A DNA stretch of 64,000 nt from Streptomyces sp. 135 (GTDB lineage Bacteria; Actinomycetota; Actinomycetes; Streptomycetales; Streptomycetaceae). Made by a program: the position numbers and the translations under genes. How positions within the stretch are numbered: the first letter of the stretch is position 1; each line of letters starts with the position of its first letter. The stretch spans positions 1,302,001 through 1,366,000 of the forward strand of contig NZ_CP075691.1 in NCBI RefSeq assembly GCF_020026305.1. Direction: 5' to 3'. The notes below the pieces were generated by a model. It had not been told where the DNA came from, searched no databases, and saw only the letters and a program-made list of their open reading frames with translations. This document shows positions 40,203-48,687 of the stretch, one piece after another.

Positions 40203-41114
40203 GTGATCCAGATCCAGGCCGCCCTGTTCTGGGCGTACGCGATCGGCGCGACCTCCGCGCTCTCCGCGGGGCGTCAGTTGCAGGTGTGGGAGCGGATCAA
40301 CGCCGGTGAGGGACCGCGCACCCGCAGCCGGGCCGCCAACCCCTTTCTGGCGCTCACGGCGCTGTTCGCCGCCGTCCTGATGGTGCCGACGGGGCTCTTC
40401 CTGCTGTGGCAGAACCCCGCGTGGGCGACGATGCACGTCGCGGCCGGCCACGAGGACGTCTGGGCGGGGTTCGTCCTCGGCTACGCGGGCGGGATCCCGG
40501 TGGCCGCGATCCTCGGGTTCCTCGTGGCGCAGGCGCTGGTGCTCGCGGGGGCGGGCTACTGGGCCTACCTCCAGTGCGTGGGCGGGTACTTCCTGCTGTT
40601 CGGGACGCTCGTCCACGGGTGGGACGGCCGGGGCTACGAGCGGTTCCTCTCCCCCGGTACCGACGACTTCGCCGACTGGCCGAGGGACAGCGTCGTCAAC
40701 CACGTACTGGACTTCGTGACGTCCGGGACGTTCCTGGCGCTGCTGCTCTTCGGGGCCGCGGTGATCGGCACCATGCTGGCGACCGGGGTCGGCTGGCTGA
40801 TGGAGGGCTGGTCGCTGCCGGGGGCCGACGAGGACCGCAAGGTGCCGAGGCTCCTCGCCGTCGTCATCGCCGGCGCCGGGGTGTACGGGCTGCCGTTCGT
40901 GGGCGCGCTCCTCGCGAGCGTGCTGGTGCGTCTGCTCGGCGGATGGCTCGGGCTGCCGCTGTTCGCGATCGTGGCGGGGCTCACACTGCTGCCCGGACGG
41001 TCACCGGTGCGGTGGTTGTACGGCCTGGTGGGCGTCCCGCACCGGCACTGGCGGGCCGGCGCGGACGGCAGCGGCGACTACGCGGGCGGGGTCACAGCAG
41101 ACCGGTCTGCGTGA
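40203..41114 (+). CDS. polytopic membrane protein of unknown function
   Basis: 303 residues, GTG start ten bases past the DUF6114 stop. About seven hydrophobic segments, with an acidic loop (GTDDFADWPRDS). No transporter motif recognised. Third gene of the DUF6230-DUF6114 set by spacing and strand. Its last 23 bases overlap the end of the small convergent gene at 41092-41238. Confidence 0.75.
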   Translation: MIQIQAALFWAYAIGATSALSAGRQLQVWERINAGEGPRTRSRAANPFLALTALFAAVLMVPTGLFLLWQNPAWATMHVAAGHEDVWAGFVLGYAGGIPVAAILGFLVAQALVLAGAGYWAYLQCVGGYFLLFGTLVHGWDGRGYERFLSPGTDDFADWPRDSVVNHVLDFVTSGTFLALLLFGAAVIGTMLATGVGWLMEGWSLPGADEDRKVPRLLAVVIAGAGVYGLPFVGALLASVLVRLLGGWLGLPLFAIVAGLTLLPGRSPVRWLYGLVGVPHRHWRAGADGSGDYAGGVTADRSA

Positions 41115-41238
41115 CGAGCATCGCGAGGAGCACGACGAGCGTCCAGCCCGCGAGGTGCTCCAGGAGATTCGGCCCGTCTTCCTTGGGGCCGCCGGTACGG
41201 GCCCGGACGCGGACGGCGGTGGCAGAGAACGCGGTCAT
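41092..41238 (-). CDS. SCO1431-family small membrane protein
   Basis: 48 residues, reading MTAFSATAVRVRARTGGPKE through to a hydrophobic end, LAGWTLVVLLAMLVTQTGLL. It has one membrane helix near the C-terminus and a basic N-terminus. The sequence matches my recollection of the conserved Streptomyces SCO1431 family of tiny membrane proteins. Too short for most gene finders. Function unknown. Confidence 0.8.
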   Translation of the reverse strand: MTAFSATAVRVRARTGGPKEDGPNLLEHLAGWTLVVLLAMLVTQTGLL

Positions 41239-41412
41239 GTCTTCTCACTGATTCTTCTGGCAGCGGTGTCCCCCCATGGAACCCCTCCACCATGCCAGCA
41301 GGAAACCTGTCCGGGGGCGAGACCTTGGTCACGCCACAACTCGGGCGGAGCGCCGTGCGTCTAGAACGAGACACGACGTACGTCCGCGCACCATCCGACC
41401 GAGAGGTTCCCG

Positions 41413-42891
41413 ATGAGCACGAACCGGACGACCCACCCCGGAGCACGGCTCGCCCTCGCGGCCGCGATCACCGTGGCGGCCGCCCTCACCGCGCCGGTCT
41501 CGCAGGCCGCCCCGGCCACGGACGGCAAGCCGTCGCCGGGCGCGCCCGGCCTCGGCGATCCGCTGTTCCCGCTGGACGGCAACGGCGGTTACCGGGTGGA
41601 CCGCTACTACCTGGACTTCGACTGGCAGGCGCCGAAGACGCCCTTCGAGGCGGCGACGACCATCAGGGCCACGTCCACCCAGGCCCTCTCCCGCTTCAAC
41701 CTGGACTTCGCGGGCAACACCCTGCACGCCGTGACGGTCAACGGCTCGAAGGCCGGCGCGTCCCGCGAGCGCGACGAGCTGACCGTGACTCCCAAGGCCC
41801 CCATACGCAAGGGCAGTTCGTTCACGGTCAGAGTCACGTACACCGCCGACCCCGGCCAGACCCGGCACCGCGACGACGCGATCGAGGACTACGGCTGGAT
41901 ACCCACGCCGGACGGCACGGTGGTCTACCCCCAGCCGAACGGCGCCCGCATGATCTTCCCCGCCGATGACCACCCGAGCCGGCGCGCGCCGATCACGTTC
42001 CGCATCAGCACGCCGAGCGACCGCACGGCCGTGGCCAACGGCAAGCTGGTCTCGCGCGTCGAGGTCCCCGGCGGCCGGGTCCGCTGGACGTACGACTCCG
42101 AGCAGCCGCTCTCCACGCAGTTGGTGCAGCTGGCCGTCGGGAAGTTCCGGCTGATCGACGGCGAGGGCCCCGGCGGGCTCCCGCTGCGGGACGTCGTCCC
42201 CGAGGCGCTGGTCGAGCCGACCGCCGAGTACCGCAAGCTCACCCCCGACCACGTGAAGTGGCTGGAGGAGCGGCTCGGCCCCTATCCCTTCAACCGCTAC
42301 GGCGTCCTGGTCGGCGACACCGACCTCGGCGTCGCCCTGGAGACCCAGACGCTCTCCCTCGTCCCCAAGGCCGACCTGCTGGGCACGAAGGTCGACGCCG
42401 AGCGGAACCTGGTGCACGAGCTGGCCCACCAGTGGTTCGGGAACAGCGTGGCCCTGGAGAGCTGGTCGGATCTGTGGGTGAGCGAGGGCCACGCCCGCTT
42501 CTACGAACGCCTCCACTCCGAGGCCAACGGCGGCGACAGCTTCGAGGCCGCCATGAAGACCGCGTACGCCGCGCACGACCAGTGGCGCAAGGACTTCGGC
42601 GCCCCCGCCGAGCCGACCGAGCCGAACCTCTTCAAGCGCATGCGCTACGACGGCTCCGCGCTCGTGCTGTACGCGCTGCGCGAGCAGGTCGGCGACGCGA
42701 CGTTCCAGCGGATCGAGCGCGCCTGGGTGAGCGGTTTCCAGGGGCGCACGGCGAGCACGCGGGACTTCGTCGACCTGGCGTCGAAGGTCGCGGGCGAGGA
42801 CCTGGAGGGGTTCCTGCGGCCCTGGCTGTACGGCTCGAAGACGCCGCCGATGCCGGGGCACCCGGACTGGGTGGTGGACCCGGTGACGTGA
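41413..42891 (+). CDS. secreted M1-family metallopeptidase
   Basis: 492 residues. Signal peptide at 1-34 (LALAAAITVAAALTAPVSQA). M1 aminopeptidase fold with a zinc site: H335-E336-L-A-H339 and E358, spacing HExxH-x18-E. The beta N-domain contains the GWIPTPDG...PNGARMIFPADDHPSRRAPITF region; the usual GAMEN exopeptidase loop is not obvious (DTDLGVALETQT occupies that place), as in small Streptomyces secreted M1 peptidases. It acts outside the cell. ATG start with GAGAGG upstream. Confidence 0.9.
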   Translation: MSTNRTTHPGARLALAAAITVAAALTAPVSQAAPATDGKPSPGAPGLGDPLFPLDGNGGYRVDRYYLDFDWQAPKTPFEAATTIRATSTQALSRFNLDFAGNTLHAVTVNGSKAGASRERDELTVTPKAPIRKGSSFTVRVTYTADPGQTRHRDDAIEDYGWIPTPDGTVVYPQPNGARMIFPADDHPSRRAPITFRISTPSDRTAVANGKLVSRVEVPGGRVRWTYDSEQPLSTQLVQLAVGKFRLIDGEGPGGLPLRDVVPEALVEPTAEYRKLTPDHVKWLEERLGPYPFNRYGVLVGDTDLGVALETQTLSLVPKADLLGTKVDAERNLVHELAHQWFGNSVALESWSDLWVSEGHARFYERLHSEANGGDSFEAAMKTAYAAHDQWRKDFGAPAEPTEPNLFKRMRYDGSALVLYALREQVGDATFQRIERAWVSGFQGRTASTRDFVDLASKVAGEDLEGFLRPWLYGSKTPPMPGHPDWVVDPVT

Positions 42892-42937
42892 GGCTCACCG
42901 GGGGCGCGGACGCCGCGGCCCGCGCCCCCGGCACCCG

Positions 42938-44289
42938 TCAGCGGATGCCGACCGCCGCGAGGGCCTGCCGCTGCGCCGTGCTGAGCTTCACCGGGAAGTA
43001 CAGGTAGCAGACGCCGCCCGTGCCGGAGACGACCTTGCCGGTGGAGTTGTAGCGCTTGGTGCGCAGCCAGATGTTCTCCCACTCACGCCGCTTGTAGATC
43101 CGGCGCACCGCGTCGTTGCTCGGCGAGGCCGGGTCGTTGGCGATCACGTCGCCGTCCGCCGTGAAGCCGATGACCGTCATCAGATGCCCCGCCGTGCCGT
43201 ACCCGGCGCCCGTCAGCTCCTCCTTGAGGAACGACTGGGACGTGATGGCCGGGATGCCCGCCGCGATCAGCTGCTCCAGCTCGGTGAGCGAGGCGAGCCG
43301 GGTCACGACGCCCTGGAGGTCGGTGTACGTCGCCGCGTACGCCGCGTTGAAGGGCCAGTTCCCGCAGCCGTCGTACTGGTAGTCGAACGTCTGGCGGGCC
43401 GCGTGGCACACCTGCGGGTCGGCGTAGGAGGGGTCGACCCACGCCAGGTCCTCCGGCTTCGGCTTGCGCCCCCAGTACTCGATGATCATCTGTGAGGAGG
43501 TGGGGCTGCACCAGGCCTCGCCGCCGTTGTCGTACTCGGGGTACTGGCCGACGTGGATCTCCTGCGAGTAGCGCGGGACCGTCAGCTCCTTGGCGACACC
43601 GGGCGCGGAGGCCGGGACCGTGAAGCGGTCGGGGACCGCGGAGGCCATCGCGCCGAGCCGCCAGACCGTGGGCGTCGCGGTGGTGCCCGGCGTGCGGTAC
43701 AGCGTCAGGCGCAGCCGGTAGGAGACGACGCGCGGGCCGGCCGTCGCGTCGTCCAGGGAGAGCGTGTCCGTCCAGACCGTCGACTTGCCGTCGGTCTGGC
43801 CGTCGACCGAGGTCCGCCGGATGTCGGTCTCCTTGTCGTCGCCGGAGGTCCAGCGGCCCATCACGTACCAGGGGCTGTCCGAACCGTCGGCGTACGTGGC
43901 CATCAGCTCGGCCTGGAGCCAGGTCCCGGCGGGGGTGCGCGCGTTCCAGGAGGCGATGACCTCCGTCCCGGGGACGGTGGAGCGGTGCGTGGGCGAGGTC
44001 CAGCGCGCGAACTCCCAGGCGGCGGTCCTGCCGGTGTGCGGGTCGGTGTAGTCGGTGCGGCCCGCGGGCTTCGCGATCCGCAGGCCGGGGCGGCCTACGG
44101 TGACGACCGCGGTGCCCTCGGCGGTGCCGGCCCGCCAGTCCTCGTACGAGGTCCAGAAGCGGTTGTCCACGAAGCGGTCCGCGCGGCGCGCGGCGCGCGG
44201 GCCGTGCCGCCCGCGGCCAGGGCGGGGCCCGTGGTCGCCGCGAGGGCGGTCAGGGCGGCGGCCGTGGCGAGCACGGATCTGCGGGACAT
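42938..44289 (-). pseudogene. secreted C39-like cysteine peptidase with a frame break at the Tat signal peptide junction
   Basis: The mature part (about 410 residues, open from 44170 downward) is a C39-like papain-fold peptidase: catalytic Cys in GEAWCSPTSSQMIIEYWG, His in YGTAGHLMTVIGF, Asp/Asn in VIANDPASPSND. A twin-arginine leader, MSRRSVLATAAALTALAATTGPALA, begins at 44289 but in a different frame. The two frames meet in an alternating CG tract at 44181-44200; one extra CG pair, or one missing base, would reconcile them. As written the leader is not fused to the enzyme, so secretion would fail. Could be slippage, recent decay or a sequencing error in a difficult tract. The N-terminal beta domain (DNRFWTSYEDW...) is intact. 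Confidence 0.8.
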
Positions 44290-44550
44290 GGTGTCGGGGC
44301 GGTCGGGGCGGTCAGCTCGGTCCATCAGGGGGACCCCCAGTCGACGTGGTCTCCGGCCGGAGCCGGAAGGGTCGGGTCAGGTACACGGAAGTGGTCGGCC
44401 GCACGGAAGTGGGGCAACTATGGCCGGTCCCGGCCGCCTTCTGCCAGCGCTTCGGGCACCACCGCGCGCATCAATATTGGCCTCAACCAATGGCATGACC
44501 TGGGTCGGCGCGCGGAACACCTGCTTCCGCGCACCGTAGGCTTGCCGGTG

Positions 44551-45225
44551 ATGGCCCCTGACCCGCGTTCCCCGCAGACCCCGCGCACCTCGCCCACCCG
44601 GCTGCCCGCTCTCGCGACCGCCCTGCGCGGCCTGCCGCCCTCGTGCGGCCCCGTCCGGCTGGTCGCCGTGGACGGGCACGCGGGCTCGGGGAAGTCGACG
44701 TTCGCGCGGCGCCTCGCCGAGGCGCTCGGCGGCGCGCCGGTCCTGCGGCTCGACGACATCGCGAGCCACGATCAGCTGTTCGGCTGGACCGAGCGCCTGC
44801 GGCGGCAGGTCCTCGCCCCGCTTTCCCGCGGCGAGACGGCGCGCTACGCCCCGTACGACTGGACCGAGCGCCGCTTCGGCCCCGCCGAGCGGACCCTGCC
44901 GCCGGCGCCCGTGGTGATCGTCGAGGGCGTCGGCGCGGGGCGCCGGGCGCTGCGCGGACACCTCGCCGCCGTGCTGTGGATGGACGTGCCGCGCGCGGCG
45001 GCGTGGCAGCGGGGGCGCCGCAGGGACGGCGCGGTCCAGCGGGACTTCTGGGACGGGTGGGAGCCGGCGGAACTGCGGCACTTCACCGATGACCCTTCCC
45101 GGCCCTTCGCCGACCTCTTGGTACGACAGTGTCCAGAGGGATACGAGGTGCTGCGGGGGCCCAGTGGGGCGCCAGTCGGAACCCAAGCCGTCACGCAGGG
45201 TGATGGGTCGTCGGCGGTCCGCTGA
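44551..45225 (+). CDS. uridine kinase-like P-loop protein
   Basis: 224 residues from the ATG at 44551. P-loop AVDGHAGSGKSTFARRLAEAL, followed by LRLDDIASHDQL (phosphoacceptor-site Asp) and PAPVVIVEGVGAGRRAL, as in the uridine/pantothenate kinase superfamily. Exact substrate unknown. A TAGGCT -10-like box (44537-44542) sits eight bases before the ATG and no ribosome site is visible, so a leaderless transcript is likely. Divergent from the C39-type gene. Confidence 0.85.
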   Translation: MAPDPRSPQTPRTSPTRLPALATALRGLPPSCGPVRLVAVDGHAGSGKSTFARRLAEALGGAPVLRLDDIASHDQLFGWTERLRRQVLAPLSRGETARYAPYDWTERRFGPAERTLPPAPVVIVEGVGAGRRALRGHLAAVLWMDVPRAAAWQRGRRRDGAVQRDFWDGWEPAELRHFTDDPSRPFADLLVRQCPEGYEVLRGPSGAPVGTQAVTQGDGSSAVR

Positions 45226-45284
45226 ACCTCCGGAAAACGCCTTCCAGTTGGCCCGGCGACTTTTCACGAGTGCCCCAACTACGC

Positions 45285-45387
45285 TTGACCCAGGGGCCTT
45301 ACAGGACTTACGTTCTGATTGTGCGGCCTTCCGCGGCCGCCCGCAGACGCGAAGCCCCCGGTTGTTCCCCCGTGATCGGGGGCTTCG
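45285..45387 (+). ncRNA. candidate small RNA or leader: promoter followed closely by intrinsic terminator
   Basis: TTGACC (45285-45290) and TACGTT (45309-45314) at 18-base spacing predict a start near 45321. A perfect 11-base hairpin, CGAAGCCCCCG (45350-45360) and CGGGGGCTTCG (45377-45387), follows with TTCT after it. The transcript would be about 70 bases and has no convincing reading frame. It lies in a 444-base gap (45226-45669) before the EccA-like gene; the rest of the gap shows nothing I can name. It could instead be an attenuator of that gene. Confidence 0.45.
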
Positions 45388-45669
45388 TTCTGCCCTCCGG
45401 GCCCGATCCCCGACCGCTCCGAGCCGCCATTCGCTCACCCTCGGTCACCATCGACCCCGCTCCCCGACGGCCCTTTCCGGCCGATCCGGCACTGCGGCAC
45501 CCTACGGCCGACCGCTCCCCCGCAGGTACGATGCCTATCGGTGCGCCTTTTCCGGACGGATGCTCTGCGCGCCGGATCAACTCCCGTCCGCAGCACGGCG
45601 GTTCAGTAAGTGGCCGGCGGGCACCGGCCCGGTGGTACGCAAACGGGGGCACGGTTTGTGGGGGACGTG

Positions 45670-47562
45670 ATGGACTTCGACGCGGTGGGCTCACCCGCAC
45701 CGGCCGACCTCGCCTGGCTGAGGGGCGTCGACGCCTACACGATGGGCGCCTATCCGCAGGCCGAGGAGGAGTTCCGTACCGCGGTGCGGATGGATCCCGG
45801 CATGGCGGACGGCTGGCTCGGGCTGCACGCGCTGCGCGTCGACACGACGACGGCGCTGCTGCGGATGTTCCAGCACCGGTCCCGGTTCGGGGAGCAGCGG
45901 GCACGGCACGCGCGCACCCTCAACTCCTGGTACTGGCTGGGCTGGTGGGTCCAGCCCGTCCTGGAGAGCTCGCGCGACCTGCTGCTCGCCCACGCCTCGC
46001 ACTGGCTCGACGGCCGCCACGTCCCCGAGCTCGACCGGGCGCTCGCCGGACTGCCGCCCGTCGACGCGGACCCGCAGGTGCGCTTCCTGCACGCCTGCCG
46101 CGCCTACCTGGTCAAGGACTGGGAGCAGCTGGTGCGGCACACCGACCCGCTCATCGACGACCCGATGCTGGGCATCGAGGCGGGGCTCTTCGGCGGCATG
46201 GCCCGGGTGCGCCTGGAGATGTACGGCCAGGCCGAGCCGCTGCTGTCCGCCGCCCTGATGCGGTGCCGCAGCGAGCAGCCCCAGCGCAAGGAACTGCGGT
46301 ACTGGCTGGCCCGCGCGCACGAGGGCACCGGACGCTCGGCGGCGGCCCTGCCCCTGTACCGCGCGGTGCACCGGGTCGACGCCGCCTTCATGGACACCTC
46401 GGCACGGCTCGCGGCGATCGCCGAGGGCGACGGCTACGACGAGGCGGCCGACCTCGCCGCCGCGATCAGCCTGGCGGGCGGCGGCCAGGACGCGCTGGAG
46501 GGGCCCGACGGCATCGACGTCCTCTTCGGCACCGAGGGCCGTGACGTGAAGGTCACCGGCCTAGAGCCGCCGCCGGGCGGGCCGCCCCCCGCGCAGAGTG
46601 GTTCCGCCGAGGCCGACGCCGTCCGCGAGAAGGCGGTCATCCCCATCAAGCCGGGGCCCGCACAGCTGCCGCCGGGGCCCACCGACCCCGCGCTCCTGGC
46701 GGCCGCGCTCGCCGAACTGGAGGGCATGGTCGGCCTGGAGCCGGTGAAACGCCAGGTCAAGGCGCTCTCCGCGCAGCTGAACATGGCACGCCTGCGGACC
46801 GCGCAGGGCCTGCCCGTACAGCCGCCGAAACGACACTTCGTCTTCTCGGGCCCCTCGGGCACCGGCAAGACCACCGTGGCCCGCATCCTCGGCCGCGTCT
46901 TCTACGCCCTCGGGCTGCTCGGCGGCGACCATCTGGTGGAGGCGCAGCGCGCCGACCTCGTCGGCGAGTACCTCGGCCAGACCGCCGTGAAGGCCAACGA
47001 ACTGATCGACTCGGCCATCGGCGGCGTCCTCTTCGTCGACGAGGCGTACTCCCTCTCCAACTCCGGCTACGGCAAGGGCGACGCGTACGGCGACGAGGCG
47101 CTCCAGGTGCTTCTGAAACGGGCCGAGGACAACCGCGACCACCTCGTGGTGATCCTCGCCGGCTACCCCGAGGGCATGGACCGGCTGCTCGCCGCCAACC
47201 CCGGCCTGTCCTCGCGGTTCACGACGCGGGTCGACTTCCCCTCGTACCGCCCCCTGGAGCTGACGGCGATCGGCGAGGTGCTGGCCGCCGAGAACGGCGA
47301 CGTGTGGGACGAGGAGGCCGTGGAGGAGCTGCGCTCCATCAGCGGGCACGTCGTCGACCAGGGCTGGATCGACGAGCTGGGCAACGGCCGCTTCCTGCGC
47401 ACGCTCTACGAGAAGAGCTGCGCCTACCGCGACCTGCGGCTCTCCGGCTATCCGGGCGAGCCGGACCGCGACGACCTGTCGACGCTGCGGCTCCCGGACC
47501 TGATGCAGGCGTACGGAGAGGTGCTCTCGGGGCGCGGGCCGCAGGACACGCCGGGCTGCTGA
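45670..47562 (+). CDS. AAA+ ATPase of the EccA/CbbX (SpoVK-like) family
   Basis: 630 residues from the ATG at 45670 (GTG at 45667 and 45610 are alternatives). The N-terminal about 300 residues are a helical TPR-like region (AYTMGAYPQAEEEFRTAVRMDPG). The C-terminal about 280 residues are a CbbX-type AAA domain with Walker A FSGPSGTGKTT, Walker B GVLFVDEAYSL and an arginine-finger region NPGLSSRFTTRVDFPSY. This is the domain order of EccA, the cytosolic chaperone ATPase of type VII secretion. No esx, eccB, eccC or eccD gene lies nearby, so it acts alone here or on a distant system. Confidence 0.88.
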   Translation: MDFDAVGSPAPADLAWLRGVDAYTMGAYPQAEEEFRTAVRMDPGMADGWLGLHALRVDTTTALLRMFQHRSRFGEQRARHARTLNSWYWLGWWVQPVLESSRDLLLAHASHWLDGRHVPELDRALAGLPPVDADPQVRFLHACRAYLVKDWEQLVRHTDPLIDDPMLGIEAGLFGGMARVRLEMYGQAEPLLSAALMRCRSEQPQRKELRYWLARAHEGTGRSAAALPLYRAVHRVDAAFMDTSARLAAIAEGDGYDEAADLAAAISLAGGGQDALEGPDGIDVLFGTEGRDVKVTGLEPPPGGPPPAQSGSAEADAVREKAVIPIKPGPAQLPPGPTDPALLAAALAELEGMVGLEPVKRQVKALSAQLNMARLRTAQGLPVQPPKRHFVFSGPSGTGKTTVARILGRVFYALGLLGGDHLVEAQRADLVGEYLGQTAVKANELIDSAIGGVLFVDEAYSLSNSGYGKGDAYGDEALQVLLKRAEDNRDHLVVILAGYPEGMDRLLAANPGLSSRFTTRVDFPSYRPLELTAIGEVLAAENGDVWDEEAVEELRSISGHVVDQGWIDELGNGRFLRTLYEKSCAYRDLRLSGYPGEPDRDDLSTLRLPDLMQAYGEVLSGRGPQDTPGC

Positions 47563-47598
47563 GCCCCGGCGCGCCCCGCCGCCCGTCGAACGCCCCCC

Positions 47599-48687
47599 TC
47601 ACCCGACGAGTGCGCCGTCCAGATTGCCGCGCCCGCCCGTGGCCTCCTGCGGCCTGCGGGGCACCGCCACGCGGTGGGCCGGGTCGCGGACCTCGCCGAC
47701 GAGGAGTTCGAGGACGTCCTCCAGGGCGACCAGGCCGAGCACCCTGCCCGAGGCGTCGGCGATCTGCGCCAGATGGGTCGCGGCGCGCCGCATCACGGTC
47801 AGCGCGTCGTCGAGCGGCAGCTCCGCCCGCAGTGTCGTCATCGGGCGCCAGACCTGCTGGGGCACGGCCCGCTCGGTCTCCTCCAGATCCAGTACGTCCT
47901 TGACGTGGAGGTAGCCCATGAAGGCGCCGTTCTCCGCGCGGACCGGGAAGCGGGAGTAGCCGGTGCGGCCGGTCAGCTCGACCACCTGGGCCGGGGTGAC
48001 CGAGGCGTCCACCGTGACCAGCGAGGCGGGGTCGAGGAGCACGTCCGTCACCGGGCGGGACCCCAGCTCCAGGGCGTCCTCCAGGCGCTCCTGCTCCTCG
48101 GGGTCGAGCAGGCCCGCCTGGCCGGAGTCCTCCACGAGGCGGTTGAGCTGTTCGCTGGTGAAGACCGCCTCGACCTCGTCCTTGGGCTCCACCCCGAAGA
48201 GCTTCAGGACGACGCGCGCGCACGCCCCGAGCGCCACCGTCACGGGCCGGCACAGCCGCGCGAAGGCGACCAGGCCGGGGCTGAACCAGAGCGCGGTCTT
48301 CTCGGGCGCCGCCATCGCGAGGTTCTTCGGGACCATCTCGCCGATGACGAGGTGCAGGAAGACGACGACGGCGAGGGCGATCACATAGCCGAGGGGGTGG
48401 ATCACGCCCTCGGGCAGGTGGGCCGCGTGGAAGAGCGGCTCCAGGAGGTGCGCCACGGTCGGCTCGGCGACGGCGCCGAGCGTCAGCGAGCAGACGGTGA
48501 TGCCGAACTGGGCGGCCGCCATCATCTGCGGCAGGTGTTCGAGGCCGTAGAGGACCTGGCGGGCCCGCTTGGTGTCCAGGGGCTCGATCTGGCTGCGGCG
48601 TACGGAGACGAGCGCGAACTCGGCGCCGACGAAGAAGCCGTTGGCGAGCACCAGCAGGACGGCGAAGAGGAGCTGGAGCAGACTCAT
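47599..48687 (-). CDS. CNNM/CorC-type membrane protein with DUF21 and CBS domains (second of a pair)
   Basis: 362 residues. DUF21 membrane domain with helices at about 3-22, 60-80, 100-120 and 135-150 (IGEMVPKNLAMAAPEKTA is the family hallmark), then two CBS motifs (about 200-320). It lacks most of the C-terminal CorC-HlyC domain that its neighbour has, so it is shorter. Possibly involved in Mg/Co transport or its regulation. The start overlaps the upstream gene's stop (ATGA). Confidence 0.9.
   Translation of the reverse strand: MSLLQLLFAVLLVLANGFFVGAEFALVSVRRSQIEPLDTKRARQVLYGLEHLPQMMAAAQFGITVCSLTLGAVAEPTVAHLLEPLFHAAHLPEGVIHPLGYVIALAVVVFLHLVIGEMVPKNLAMAAPEKTALWFSPGLVAFARLCRPVTVALGACARVVLKLFGVEPKDEVEAVFTSEQLNRLVEDSGQAGLLDPEEQERLEDALELGSRPVTDVLLDPASLVTVDASVTPAQVVELTGRTGYSRFPVRAENGAFMGYLHVKDVLDLEETERAVPQQVWRPMTTLRAELPLDDALTVMRRAATHLAQIADASGRVLGLVALEDVLELLVGEVRDPAHRVAVPRRPQEATGGRGNLDGALVG

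Noticed and set aside
45670-47562. Part of a type VII secretion locus
   Set aside because: No EsxA/B, EccB-E or mycosin gene within the window.
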